Source of the DNA: Verrucomicrobiales bacterium
Lineage (GTDB): Bacteria; Verrucomicrobiota; Verrucomicrobiia; Verrucomicrobiales; DEV007
Length of the DNA stretch: 38,412 bases
NCBI GenBank assembly: GCA_029940475.1
Contig: JAPYUT010000028.1
Location: 10,563-48,974 of the forward strand
Direction of reading: 5' to 3'
Shown here: piece by piece, positions 17,294 to 25,628 of the stretch
How the letters are laid out: each line of letters begins with the position of its first letter
Numbering within the stretch: the stretch's first letter is position 1
Program-made: the position numbers and the translations under genes
Notes under the pieces: model-generated
The model's input: only the letters and a program-made list of their open reading frames with translations
What the model was told of the DNA's origin: nothing
Databases searched by the model: none

Positions 17294-18322
17294 CTAATTC
17301 TTGATGATATTGGCACGCCAATCCTTCAGGAATTTCTGATCCTCCTCACTCAGCGAATCGATAAGCAGAGTGAATTTTCTACCGTCGTCACGAATAATGG
17401 TAACTTTATCACCGGTAACTGAATCCGTTCGAGCCTTGATTGACTTACCGGACTTGTTGCTGAATATCCTGAACGGGGTAACCCCTAAATGGGCATTGCT
17501 TCGTTTCTTGTGCATGTCGAAGAAATCGTAGATCTGGGCAATCATCTTGGGATTATTTGTAATGGAACTAGCGTGATCTCCCCCCCTGATCTCGTTGTAT
17601 TCACAGTCCATTCCCAGTTCCTCCATTTCCTTTACCCACCTTCGCACAGAACCCACCGGGACAAGCAGATCCAACTCGCCGGTAACAATGTGGACCGGCA
17701 CCTTCTTCATCTTTTTCAAGATCGAACTTTCAAAGAAAACCGCAGGTGCCATCGGCGCAATCCCAGCCCATATTGATGAATGTGTTCCGCCTAGGTAGAT
17801 TGTGCCTCCTCCTCCCATCGAGTGCCCCATTAGGTAAATCCGGTTCTCGTCCACCTTGAACTCCTTGCGTACTATTCTCATTACATTGAAAACGTCCTTC
17901 TCGCTGAGTTCTCCAAGGTTTTCCGGATCACCCCCCTCGCCAAACAGCAAGCCTTCCTTGCCCTTGCCCCGACTTCCATACCAACCACGCTCATTGTAGC
18001 CGTAAGGAGCCGCAATAATATACCCACGCTTCTCTGCCTCATCAGTAACTCCTGCGTAACGTATCACTTGGTGAGGATTACTGCCAAGCCCATGCAATAA
18101 AACAATCAATGGAACCTTTTCGCTCCCATCATAACTTTCCGGAACATAGAGCGCGTAATCCATGTCCTTCTTCGCTTCCTCAAAGAAATAACTTCGCCTC
18201 TCGATGCCTCCCCTGCCCCGGGAGTCAGTAGTGAAAAACAAACACCCCGTGACCAGCATGAAAGTGAGCACGCGTGCCCAATGACAGTGTCTAAAATGAA
18301 ACCTCGAAAGACCAATGCCCAT
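17294..18322 (-). CDS. Exported alpha/beta hydrolase (esterase-like) with C-terminal SHD1 domain
   Basis: 342 residues. The N terminus has a basic stretch and a hydrophobic segment ending in a lipobox-like LVTG-C27, so it may be a lipoprotein; otherwise it is exported by a normal signal peptide. The catalytic domain (about 45-272) is an alpha/beta hydrolase of the PHB-depolymerase/feruloyl-esterase-like kind. It has LLHGLGSNP as the oxyanion region, nucleophile S168 in GHSMGG, D218 in TGELDLLVP and H250 in GGDHAS. Residues about 285-336 form an SHD1 (SLA1 homology 1) domain, recognisable by DDGRKFTLLIDSLSEEDQKF. SHD1 domains are common on exported proteins of planctomycetes and verrucomicrobia, with unknown ligand. 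Substrate not predictable. It converges with dsbD. Confidence 0.85.
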   Translation of the reverse strand: MGIGLSRFHFRHCHWARVLTFMLVTGCLFFTTDSRGRGGIERRSYFFEEAKKDMDYALYVPESYDGSEKVPLIVLLHGLGSNPHQVIRYAGVTDEAEKRGYIIAAPYGYNERGWYGSRGKGKEGLLFGEGGDPENLGELSEKDVFNVMRIVRKEFKVDENRIYLMGHSMGGGGTIYLGGTHSSIWAGIAPMAPAVFFESSILKKMKKVPVHIVTGELDLLVPVGSVRRWVKEMEELGMDCEYNEIRGGDHASSITNNPKMIAQIYDFFDMHKKRSNAHLGVTPFRIFSNKSGKSIKARTDSVTGDKVTIIRDDGRKFTLLIDSLSEEDQKFLKDWRANIIKN

Positions 18323-18681
18323 GATTTACACGCTTAATCATTTACAGTGGAATTACAACCCTATTCACCAAGCCACACGTGGACTTCCTCTTACCTGAGT
18401 TAAATCCAGGCAAAGGGCAATGTGCTTCGAATTGTTTCAAGAGAATCTCGCTTTCCTTCACGTATCCCCTTCAGCAAGGGGGGATATTGAAAGCAGCGAA
18501 AGCTATTTCGCATGATGCACGACAACCTTCTATCAGTCACTTGAGTCCCCATTTTTTCGCGGATTTCCTGCAGAGTGAATTTTATAATTCTCAATAAGTT
18601 GGAGATGTCGGTCCAGGCACACTTGCCCATCATTAAAACCGCTGTTAGATGTTCATCATCAGCAATTAAATCTTCACACTC
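18323..18681. other. Divergent intergenic region without a supported gene
   Basis: About 360 bp between the divergent hydrolase and lipoprotein genes, so it should contain both promoters. A hairpin-forming sequence lies at 18463-18486 (TATCCCCTT and AAGGGG..ATA around CAGC); it has no T-run and is not an obvious terminator. Short ORFs overlap it on both strands, but none has a recognisable product or a good start. Confidence 0.4.
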
Positions 18682-19233
18682 ATGCATAGCCAATTATTTA
18701 CACTCATGACATTGAGCGTAGTCATCGCCGCCTGCGATAACCGCGACAGTGATGCACAGACGCGTGCATTTAAGGCAACGCCACCCCCGGTGGCTGAAGG
18801 TTCCCGTCGCAAGAAAAACAACATATATCCATTTGAGCGCACCATCATCGACAAGCAGGGACGCCGACTTAATGCGATCGTTGTGGGGCGAAGCAACGAT
18901 GAGATTATTTTCCAGAAGAAGGATTCGGTGACGCCTCTTAAACGGCACCGTTACCTGTTGTCGAGGCTCTCTGCCCAGGATCGCGCTTTTTTAAGTTCCT
19001 TGCCTAAACACGAATGGCAGGGAGGAGGAGGCGCCGTTGTTGACAGCCTTGTTGATGATCGCCGTAGAATAATGGAGAGAATTTCCGGCGTTGCGGCCGA
19101 TAAAGCAAGAACCCCTGAAGCTCAGACTCGAATTCGGGCACTCGATAGGGAGCTTTCCAAACTCCAGAAAACACTGAGCGAAATAGATGCAGCAATTAGA
19201 ATTCGACGAGAAAAAGATGCGCGGGGCCTTTAG
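18682..19233 (+). CDS. Small putative lipoprotein with SHD1-like domain and C-terminal coiled coil
   Basis: 183 residues. The N terminus is a typical lipoprotein signal, hydrophobic TLMTLSVVIAA before C18, so the mature protein probably is lipidated and anchored. An SHD1-like segment spans about 49-112. It starts with RTIIDKQGRRLNAIVVG and ends with LSRLSAQDRAFLSSL, matching the xLSxxDxxFL ending of SHD1 domains. The last 50 residues are charged and helical (RIRALDRELSKLQKTLSEID), a likely coiled coil. No catalytic residues are seen. The neighbouring hydrolase on the other strand carries the same domain type. The two share the upstream region and may be related in function, which is inference. 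Confidence 0.75.
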   Translation: MHSQLFTLMTLSVVIAACDNRDSDAQTRAFKATPPPVAEGSRRKKNNIYPFERTIIDKQGRRLNAIVVGRSNDEIIFQKKDSVTPLKRHRYLLSRLSAQDRAFLSSLPKHEWQGGGGAVVDSLVDDRRRIMERISGVAADKARTPEAQTRIRALDRELSKLQKTLSEIDAAIRIRREKDARGL

Positions 19234-19249
19234 GTTAGCCATTACGCAT

Positions 19250-19927
19250 TTATTTTCTATTCCTCCATTCCGAAGAGCTGTATTTCGAATTCGCCAGCGT
19301 GACTGCACGCGCAACCTGGTCGTCCTCGACATGTAACTGTTGCACCTTTCTTGCCAGTGAATTAGCAAGGGCAAGCCCAAAGCCTGTGGGCACATGGACT
19401 CCCTGAATGCTTCCCTGATGCAATAACCCATAACGCGAACGTCGCTGAGCACCCCCGACAATTTTCAAGCCGTCAGAGCATGCTATTAAATCCGAGCTAA
19501 CCGGGTTCTTAAAACAAAATCCTCCAGTAGTTGCGGGCCTGTTCCCGTCGTCAAGATCGCAGTTAATCCCCATGCCCGAAAGCACCTGTTGCACGGATTG
19601 ATGAATGCCACGGTAGGCACAGGATGATCGAGTAATTGATGCAGGTTCGCGGCGCGGAATGCCGAACGCAAAAGTCGCATCACGCACACCTCCGTGGTGT
19701 ACTAACCCGCCGCCAGTCCAGCGTCGCACCCACGGCTTGTTAGCGGAATCAATAGAATCGTGTGGCGTAAAATAACCTATCGAAATCGTTTTCTTGCTCC
19801 AATCGTAAACCCTCAACCATGGCAGGTGGCATTCTTGAAGAAGAATCTCATCTAGTGCCATATTTAATTCCCCGTTGCGAGATGGGAAAAGATCATTAAA
19901 AAAAAGAATTTCATTTAATGGAAACAT
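19250..19927 (-). CDS. Lipoate-protein ligase A / octanoyltransferase family protein
   Basis: 225 residues of the BPL/LplA/LipM (cofactor transferase) fold. These enzymes attach lipoate or octanoate to lipoyl domains of 2-oxoacid dehydrogenases and GcvH, or hydrolyse it. Family motifs are NMALDEILL at the N terminus, RRWTGGGLVHHG (about 68-79), the CF pair at C138, and the conserved lysine K155 in GLKIVGGAQRR followed by LLHQGSI. C138 lies where LipM-type octanoyltransferases have their nucleophile, whereas LplA ligases rely on the lysine, so ligase and transferase both remain possible. It is short compared with E. coli LplA and has no accessory domain. It converges with the SHD1 lipoprotein gene, and no lipoyl-domain gene is nearby. 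Confidence 0.82.
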   Translation of the reverse strand: MFPLNEILFFNDLFPSRNGELNMALDEILLQECHLPWLRVYDWSKKTISIGYFTPHDSIDSANKPWVRRWTGGGLVHHGGVRDATFAFGIPRREPASITRSSCAYRGIHQSVQQVLSGMGINCDLDDGNRPATTGGFCFKNPVSSDLIACSDGLKIVGGAQRRSRYGLLHQGSIQGVHVPTGFGLALANSLARKVQQLHVEDDQVARAVTLANSKYSSSEWRNRK

Positions 19928-20348
19928 TGAGAAAATCAGAATTTTTGGCTTTTTTTATAAAAAGAAGATGATTTTCATAGAAAGATCTTAAATAAGAAAA
20001 TCACCAAAATGGTTTGCCTTTCAGAGATATTGACCTTTATATTTAACACTTGTTAAGCAAAGTTTTTCTTTCGAAGACTTTGTTTACATGTTGAGGGGAT
20101 ACGGGGTGGCGCTGGCTTTTTGGGTTGAGGTACCTTAGCCGGCGTCACCTCTTTTTTTTTCTTAACAATTCACCATATCTTCTATGTTGGAATTATGCAA
20201 AATGACATCCCCTGATATCTGCACCGTGCCTATATCCACTCACTACAATACAATTCAATATGTAGCATTGCTTGGCACTAACCTTATCAAGGTCCTCCGC
20301 CATCGCGGACTAATGGAACAAAGCACCCCCGCGATTGCAGGATCAGAT
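19928..20348. other. Intergenic region holding an orphan terminator, possible small RNA locus
   Basis: About 420 bp with no convincing protein gene. The 19930-20090 part is very AT-rich. A strong plus-strand terminator hairpin stands at 20103-20160, although no plus-strand gene ends nearby: both flanking genes are on the minus strand. This suggests a short plus-strand transcript starting somewhere in 19950-20100. A TTGACC at 20030-20035 could serve as a -35 box, but I see no good -10 at the right spacing. Confidence 0.4.
20103..20160 (+). terminator. Intrinsic terminator with 14-bp stem and T-run
   Basis: Arms GGGGTGGCGCTGGC (20103-20116) and GCCGGCGTCACCTC (20138-20151) pair over 14 consecutive positions, 11 Watson-Crick and 3 G-U. 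A 21-nt loop separates them, and nine T follow at 20152-20160. The G-U pairs work only for RNA read from the plus strand, and the T-run is on the same side. There is no matching T-run for the minus strand. Confidence 0.75.
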
Positions 20349-21167
20349 TTAACGAGGCCGCTGCTTTGATGTTGCCGGATACTTGTATCGTGATCGGACA
20401 GCGGAAACCTCACTTTGACTACTGAATATTCGGTTAAAGCCCATCCCTACTGCACGAAAACCTCGTTTCAATCTCTGCCCTGGCTCACCAGTAAAGGTCG
20501 AAGCCCCTTCTCTGCTAAGCAATTCAGGATTTTCGACGGGAGTAACGGCATCGTAAGGGCGCAAGCTGAATTGTTTAGTTCTATCATCTGGACCTATCGG
20601 TTCACGCATTGCAATGCGTGGATCAAACCACTTACTGCTAATAACTTCCGCGGATTCCCCGGATACCTCCAACCTTCCCACATCCTTGCCCGCAAAATTC
20701 CGCAGATGGACAATCCATAATGGAGAGTTACCAAGTGGAGCTGCACGCAATTCGTAATCAATTGAGTCAAATCCAACTTTGGCCATAACCGCCAACCGGT
20801 TAGCGACACGAAAAACGTCAGCTGAATCAATTTTGAGTCTTCTCAGGTCGACCACGATACCACCCCCGGAAGAATACACAGTATCGGCAATAATCTGTTT
20901 ATTACGGATCACAAACACACGCTCACCGTCACTCATGCGTGTTGCCACCTCCCAAACCGACGGTTGATCCTGCCCGCGGTGACCACGCACGGTAGTTACG
21001 TTTTCGGCAATTAGTGCACCACGATACCCCTTTAGCAAACTAAGGGTATCCTTGGCTGTCTCCGCCCGGAGATTAACACCCAACACCAAAACTAAGAATT
21101 GCAGGCAAAGAAAAAAGCACCAGCAACGTAACTTAATGATCAATGAAAAATCCATTAAAGTTAACAT
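20349..21167 (-). CDS. Secreted hypothetical protein
   Basis: 272 residues. A strongly hydrophobic N-terminal segment (FFLCLQFLVLVLGV) with likely cleavage near LRAE marks it as exported. A second ATG at 21155 is an equally good start. The central part (about 60-200) has alternating strands and reads like a small beta-rich, PepSY-like module (WIVHLRNFAGKDVGRLEVSGESAEV), but this is only a resemblance. The C-terminal 70 residues are basic and low in hydrophobicity. Function unknown. It lies downstream of the CbiX-like gene on the same strand with a 149-bp gap, so membership in that operon is uncertain. Confidence 0.7.
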   Translation of the reverse strand: MLTLMDFSLIIKLRCWCFFLCLQFLVLVLGVNLRAETAKDTLSLLKGYRGALIAENVTTVRGHRGQDQPSVWEVATRMSDGERVFVIRNKQIIADTVYSSGGGIVVDLRRLKIDSADVFRVANRLAVMAKVGFDSIDYELRAAPLGNSPLWIVHLRNFAGKDVGRLEVSGESAEVISSKWFDPRIAMREPIGPDDRTKQFSLRPYDAVTPVENPELLSREGASTFTGEPGQRLKRGFRAVGMGFNRIFSSQSEVSAVRSRYKYPATSKQRPR

Positions 21168-21316
21168 TTGTTAAATACCCTGATTATCAAGATATTTTCT
21201 TGTTTTCGCCAATAAGGGTCCGTGCCCGCTAACTAATTCCCCTATGAAATATTAAACCGCACCCATTTTAAGCCTCGCATGTCACGCACACTGCACGCCA
21301 AATTAACCTTCCTCCC

Positions 21317-22180
21317 TCAATCTCGTAGAACCTCATCGATCACCGGTTGACTGGAAAGGCCCTGATCAAGACGTTTCATCAAAAGCTTAAGAAGCCCATC
21401 ATCAGAACTAAGGAAATCGCTAATAAAAATTCGCAAGCCATCGTTTAATGATTCCGCTCGCGCACAAATCTGCGCAATATCCCCACCTTTCCCTGCATGC
21501 CGGCCTGGGGCAGTGAAGAGTAAAGCCGTTACCACGTCTCCATCAAACCCGGGAGTCCCAAGTAGATGCTCCAAAAGTGGTTCATTGAAGTCATACTCAC
21601 TCCCCTCTCGGCGTTCCATTGATGCCGCTTTCACCTCCCCAAACTCCCCATCAAGGGCATTTGTCAGTTGTCGACAAACTAAATTGCGAACTTCATTAAC
21701 GGCAATTCTTGGCGTCCCGTGATCAACCAGTGTTATTGCAGGACGGTGAAGCCCCTCGGTCATGACCTTATGCCTGACAATTCTGGCGAGAATGTCTGCT
21801 ATATCTGTCTCTCCCTCATCGTCCAGATTTACCAAACAGGGGGCAATGCGCATTTCCAGTTCCGGCCACTCTTTGCGAAGTTCACGCAAACGTTGCGGAA
21901 CATACTCAAAAACAGCCGCGCTATGACCAAAAAACAACGGCAAGAGCAGGAAAGAACTTACGTTATGACTGCGTTGTTCAGCGAGAAAAGGTTCAAGAAT
22001 TTGTGCCGGAACACCCTCAATGCTGTCCCTGCTGATCTTATCAGAATGTAATAACGATACAGGATGCACAGTGCATCCTGCTTCCCCAGAAAGTTTTGCT
22101 GCAAGTCGCCGTAGGTTAAGTGTCGCAGCAGCTCTAATGGAACCATTATCAACCAGCATAATACAGGAATTATTATCCAT
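21317..22180 (-). CDS. CbiX/SirB-like chelatase family protein (two half-domains)
   Basis: 287 residues made of two similar halves, as in long-form CbiX sirohydrochlorin cobalto/ferrochelatases. The first half begins CIMLVDNGSIRAAATLNLRR. The usual metal-binding His of the HGS motif is Asn here (N12). It does retain LLPLFFGHSAAVFEYVPQRL. The second half begins ITLVDHGTPRIAVNEVRN and has TAPGRHAGKGGDIAQI, so both candidate metal-ligand histidines are intact there. The protein is probably a chelatase or a derivative binding a tetrapyrrole with the second half, but the substrate is unclear. It follows the ACP gene by 54 bp on the same strand, at the end of the KS-KS'-KR-ACP operon. No other cobalamin or siroheme genes are present, which makes its role in this locus puzzling. 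Confidence 0.75.
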   Translation of the reverse strand: MDNNSCIMLVDNGSIRAAATLNLRRLAAKLSGEAGCTVHPVSLLHSDKISRDSIEGVPAQILEPFLAEQRSHNVSSFLLLPLFFGHSAAVFEYVPQRLRELRKEWPELEMRIAPCLVNLDDEGETDIADILARIVRHKVMTEGLHRPAITLVDHGTPRIAVNEVRNLVCRQLTNALDGEFGEVKAASMERREGSEYDFNEPLLEHLLGTPGFDGDVVTALLFTAPGRHAGKGGDIAQICARAESLNDGLRIFISDFLSSDDGLLKLLMKRLDQGLSSQPVIDEVLRD

Positions 22181-22234
22181 TTAAAAGGTTAGTAATGGGC
22201 CGAATTCAACAAGGTGAAAACTTCACTTAAGGGA

Positions 22235-22504
22235 TCAATTCTCTGCCGAGCCGATCTCAATAATCGCATCGGCGATACTGGTGACATTATGCAGAATGAC
22301 CTTTGCTTTCTCTGCATCCCCAACCTTAAGGCCAAAATTCTTCTCCAGGGCGACTACCAGCTGCAATGCATCCACTGAATCAAGACCTAATCCTTCTCCG
22401 AAAAGCGGCGTCTCATCAGAAATTTCCTCCGGTTCCTCCTGAAGCATCAGTTCTTCTACAAGAATTGTCTTAATTCTCTGCATCAGTTCGGCAACCTCAC
22501 TCAT
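22235..22504 (-). CDS. Acyl carrier protein
   Basis: 89 residues. The phosphopantetheine attachment serine is S43 in EGLGLDSVDALQLVVALE, a good match to the ACP DS(L/V) motif, within a four-helix ACP sequence. It should carry the growing acyl chain for the synthases encoded just upstream. The ketoreductase stop is 17 bp before the ATG, so translation is closely coupled. Its N-terminal LMLQEEPEEISDETPLFGEG resembles ACPs of aryl polyene and type II PKS-like loci more than AcpP, which is a judgement by eye. Confidence 0.9.
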   Translation of the reverse strand: MSEVAELMQRIKTILVEELMLQEEPEEISDETPLFGEGLGLDSVDALQLVVALEKNFGLKVGDAEKAKVILHNVTSIADAIIEIGSAEN

Positions 22505-22521
22505 AATCAGATCTTGAATGA

Positions 22522-23247
22522 CTAGTAAATTCCTCCATCAATCTTTATGACTGAACCTGTAATATAAGAAGCTTTAGAACAAGCGAGAAAACGCACCGCT
22601 GCCGATACCTCCTCAGGTGTTCCAAAACGACGCATCGGAACATTAGCAAGTGCCGCTTTTCGTGAAACGTCATTCATTCCCGTTATCGCTTCAGTTTCAA
22701 TATACCCTGGGCAAACAGCATTAACCGTAACTCCAACCCGCGCCAACTCCTTGGCCAGAACTCTAGTCAACGAAAGAACCCCCGATTTTGCTGATGCGTA
22801 GTTTGCCTGCCCGATGGGTGCATTAATTGCGCTGAGTGAAGCTATGTTGATTATCCTGCCGCTCCGCTGAGAGAGCATTGGCTTGGCTGCTTTGCGGCAG
22901 CCATAAAATACACCATTCAGATTCAAGTCTATCACCCGATGCCAGGTGTCATCTGACATTGTCGCTACAAGCGAATCCTCATGTGCTCCTGCATTATTCA
23001 CCAGCACATCAATGCTTTGACTTTTCTTAAGCACTGCCTCCATCACTGAATCCCACGATTCTGGATCGGTAACATCAAGCGTTATCACTGATACCCTGCC
23101 CGGAAACATCGAAGCAATTTGCTCTGCCTGATCACGGCTAGAATGAACCCCAAGCCAAAGGTGGTCCTCTTTGTCCTTCTCCAGAAATTCGCATGCAATC
23201 GCACGGCCAATACCACCGTTTGCTCCGGTAACAAGAATATTACGCAT
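22522..23247 (-). CDS. 3-oxoacyl-ACP reductase (FabG-like SDR)
   Basis: 241 residues from the ATG at 23247 (MRNILVTGANGGIGRA). A 17-residue longer frame to 23298 overlaps the upstream gene and is unlikely. This is a classical short-chain dehydrogenase: the TGANGGIG cofactor loop, NNAGAHED, catalytic N109, S137 or S139, Y150 and K154 (ANYASAK), and PGYIET at the C-terminal side. It ends with the FabG-like TGSVIKIDGGIY. It should reduce the beta-keto group of ACP-bound intermediates with NADPH. It sits 4 bp after the KS-like gene and 17 bp before the ACP gene. Confidence 0.92.
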   Translation of the reverse strand: MRNILVTGANGGIGRAIACEFLEKDKEDHLWLGVHSSRDQAEQIASMFPGRVSVITLDVTDPESWDSVMEAVLKKSQSIDVLVNNAGAHEDSLVATMSDDTWHRVIDLNLNGVFYGCRKAAKPMLSQRSGRIINIASLSAINAPIGQANYASAKSGVLSLTRVLAKELARVGVTVNAVCPGYIETEAITGMNDVSRKAALANVPMRRFGTPEEVSAAVRFLACSKASYITGSVIKIDGGIY

Positions 23248-23251
23248 GTTA

Positions 23252-24286
23252 TTAATCAGTTTTCGATGAGCTATTGCCAGTAAAGAGAGTAGCGGCACAA
23301 GCCTGATTCATCCCACTGCCACTTACCAGTGCGGAATTGACCTCTGCCGACTTCATAAGGCCTGCAGCGGCGGCACACGCCCAAGCTACCGAAACTCCGA
23401 AACCCTCACCGAAAATTTCACGTACACTTATCCTCCGTCCCTGCCAAGAATCCCATAGATGGCCTTCATTGCCACCTTCGAACAAAACTTCCGCAATCTT
23501 TCCTCCCGGCAATTGTGCACGCATTGAATGTAGAGCGTCCTTTCGTGGGCACTTGCCGGTAAACGTGAACATATCGGTAATCAATTCAAGCTCGACTTCA
23601 GGTGATTCACATCGCTCAAGAAGAAGTGCAGCCGCCCCTTCCCCGAGAACCGAAGATCTGGTAAATAGCGAAAGTGCCTCAGCGCTTAGCCAGTTATTTT
23701 CCTCAGCAGCAGCAACCAAAACTGCATCAACTTCATCATCAACAAGCCAGTTAGCACCAATCTCAAGCGCCGTCAGAAACTGAGACTCATCACCCACCAA
23801 TGTATAATTTATCTCGCTGCTACCGAAAAGGGCGGCTAAGTGACTGGCGGGAGCATTGTAAACTGTCTCAGGGAAAATAATGGGGCTTGCCGTAGCCGGG
23901 TCTTCCAACACCTCTCGGTAAAACCGCTGACTATAATTGATACCGCCGGTATAACAGGAAACCACAATCCCCAACCGGGTGTCACCGGAAGACACGGAAT
24001 GCTTGAGGTCATCTCCCATGGCTTCCATAGCCGCGGCTGCCAGATAGCGACCAGAGGAACTTGCACGCCGAAGGCGGGGATGGCGTAAGAAACTCTCCTT
24101 GTTATCTGCTTTGGGCACTTCTCTACGAAGATAAACCGCGCTTTCGTCATTGCCCGGCATGCAGAGCGAAGTGGTCTCAAGGGGCTTGCTGTTACGCAAA
24201 CTCTCCAGCATGAGTGGCATGCCCCAGCCGGCTGGAGTAACAGCCCCCGCTCCGGTGATGGCAATTCTTGTCCCCTCGGAAGTCAT
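23252..24286 (-). CDS. Beta-ketoacyl synthase-like protein without catalytic Cys (chain-length-factor type)
   Basis: 344 residues from an ATG at 24286 that overlaps the upstream KS stop as ATGA; a GTG at 24292 is the alternative. The N-terminal thiolase fold is clear (RIAITGAGAVTPAGWG, then LGIVVSCYTGGINYSQRFY, and GEGAAALLLERC). Where a KS has ACSS, this protein has GDES (about 165-168), so the nucleophilic Cys is absent. The C-terminal half is shortened and lacks the two catalytic His motifs. This is the pattern of the KS-beta/CLF partner in type II polyketide and aryl polyene systems, which form heterodimers with an active KS and set chain length. Translational coupling to the active KS supports that pairing. 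Confidence 0.82.
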   Translation of the reverse strand: MTSEGTRIAITGAGAVTPAGWGMPLMLESLRNSKPLETTSLCMPGNDESAVYLRREVPKADNKESFLRHPRLRRASSSGRYLAAAAMEAMGDDLKHSVSSGDTRLGIVVSCYTGGINYSQRFYREVLEDPATASPIIFPETVYNAPASHLAALFGSSEINYTLVGDESQFLTALEIGANWLVDDEVDAVLVAAAEENNWLSAEALSLFTRSSVLGEGAAALLLERCESPEVELELITDMFTFTGKCPRKDALHSMRAQLPGGKIAEVLFEGGNEGHLWDSWQGRRISVREIFGEGFGVSVAWACAAAAGLMKSAEVNSALVSGSGMNQACAATLFTGNSSSKTD

Positions 24287-25539
24287 TTCCACCCCCTCTT
24301 GAAAATCAATGTTGCATTAGCCCCGCCGAAACCAAAGGAATTAGTTAGGCTTGCAGCGATTTTTGAAAGGTCGCGGGGTTGTTGAACAAGATCAAATTTA
24401 CAAACCGGATCAAGCCTGTCAATTGCGGCGCTTGGAGGAACCCAACCTCCCTCCATGGCCATCAAACATATTGCTGATTCAACAGCTCCCGCCCCGCCAA
24501 GAAGGTGTCCTATCCCCCCCTTTGTCGAACTTACAGCAAGACTCTCAACAGAACTACCGGCCCATCTGTTAATTGCACAGCCCTCGGCTGAATCATTAAG
24601 CGGGGTTCCTGTGCCGTGTGAATTTACATATCCCACCTGATCCGGATTCAAGCCGGCCATTACACTGGCCTTCTTCATGCTTATCAGGGCCGCATCACCT
24701 CTGGGATGAGGTTGAGTAAGATGATGCTGATCGGTTGCCGCTCCATAACCTGCAATCTCAGCATATATAATGGCACCCCTTCGAATCGCATCATCGTATC
24801 TTTCGATGCAAAACAATGAGGCTCCCTCCCCAAGCGCCAAGCCGTCACGATCAACTGCAAACGGCCTTGGTGAGGTAACAGATAAAGCATTTAGTGAATC
24901 AAAGCCTGCAAAGACCAGCTTACACAGCGCGTCATAACCTCCAGCAAGCACCCGATTTGCATATCCCATTGAAACAAGTTTAAAGGCATGGCCAATAGCA
25001 TTTGCCCCTGAGGAACAGGCGTTACTGATGATTGTCACAGGCCCGCTAATTCCAAAACCCTCACAAAGGTTCAGGGCTTGTCTCTGAGTCTGGTAAGCAT
25101 TAACACGTTCAGCCTGTCCCCTGCGTGACTTCCCCTCAACTGCTGCGCGGTAATAATCCTCACCTAGTTGCATTGATCCAGCTGAAGTTCCCAAGCACAC
25201 AGGAAGGGGTTCCTTAATTTTGTTGAGTTCCCATCCTGATTTCTCAAGAGCTTCACCTGTCGCGTTAAAAAGCATGGCGCCAGCACGGTCAATTCGCTTA
25301 ATTTGCCTGGGATTTAACCTTGTCGCCGGCAGATTATCCGGCAATCGAATCTCGCCAGCGACTTTTGCCTTCTGATTGCTGACATCAAACAGAGAAACCG
25401 GCTTCATCGCGCAGCTTCCAGCGCGAAACCCCGCTGCATTAGCTTTCCAGCCAAGTCCCATCGGCGTTATTATCCCAACACCGGTAATAACCACCCGATG
25501 CGCTCCACTTGACCGGATTGCCTTAGAACGAAACCCCAT
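24283..25539 (-). CDS. Beta-ketoacyl-ACP synthase (FabF/KAS II-like)
   Basis: 418 residues with a complete active site: nucleophile C175 in SNACSSGANA, H308 in VNSHGTGTPLND, K340 and H345 in STKGGIGHLLGGAGA, and the C-terminal NSFGFGGANA. It carries out decarboxylative condensation with malonyl-ACP. First gene of the minus-strand unit KS, CLF-like, KR, ACP, CbiX-like. Its start is 89 bp from the divergent AMP-ligase start. The adjacent non-catalytic KS partner and AMP-ligase point to a dedicated polyene or specialised fatty acid pathway and not to primary FabF function. Confidence 0.9.
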   Translation of the reverse strand: MGFRSKAIRSSGAHRVVITGVGIITPMGLGWKANAAGFRAGSCAMKPVSLFDVSNQKAKVAGEIRLPDNLPATRLNPRQIKRIDRAGAMLFNATGEALEKSGWELNKIKEPLPVCLGTSAGSMQLGEDYYRAAVEGKSRRGQAERVNAYQTQRQALNLCEGFGISGPVTIISNACSSGANAIGHAFKLVSMGYANRVLAGGYDALCKLVFAGFDSLNALSVTSPRPFAVDRDGLALGEGASLFCIERYDDAIRRGAIIYAEIAGYGAATDQHHLTQPHPRGDAALISMKKASVMAGLNPDQVGYVNSHGTGTPLNDSAEGCAINRWAGSSVESLAVSSTKGGIGHLLGGAGAVESAICLMAMEGGWVPPSAAIDRLDPVCKFDLVQQPRDLSKIAASLTNSFGFGGANATLIFKRGWK

Positions 25540-25628
25540 GACTTATTGTAGACACCCTAGTACAGAGTGCGCTAGGAAAGTTTGAATTTTACAAATGATC
25601 CGGGATATTCAACCGATCATCATTGGCA
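25540..25628. promoter_or_regulatory. Divergent promoter region between KS operon and AMP-ligase
   Basis: This 89-bp gap separates two oppositely oriented starts (ATG at 25537-25539 on the minus strand, ATG at 25629 on the plus strand). It must contain the start signals for both halves of the polyene-like locus unless they are internal to genes. I see no clear -35/-10 pair or operator palindrome by eye. Confidence 0.35.

Noticed and set aside
18400..18693. Minus-strand ORF of 97 aa between the two SHD1 genes
   Set aside because: It has no family resemblance, an odd composition with many Cys and Met, and overlaps the start of the lipoprotein gene.
20184..20369. Small plus-strand ORF of 61 aa after the orphan terminator
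   Set aside because: No recognisable domain or good ribosome site, and its end runs into the oppositely oriented secreted protein gene; likely chance.
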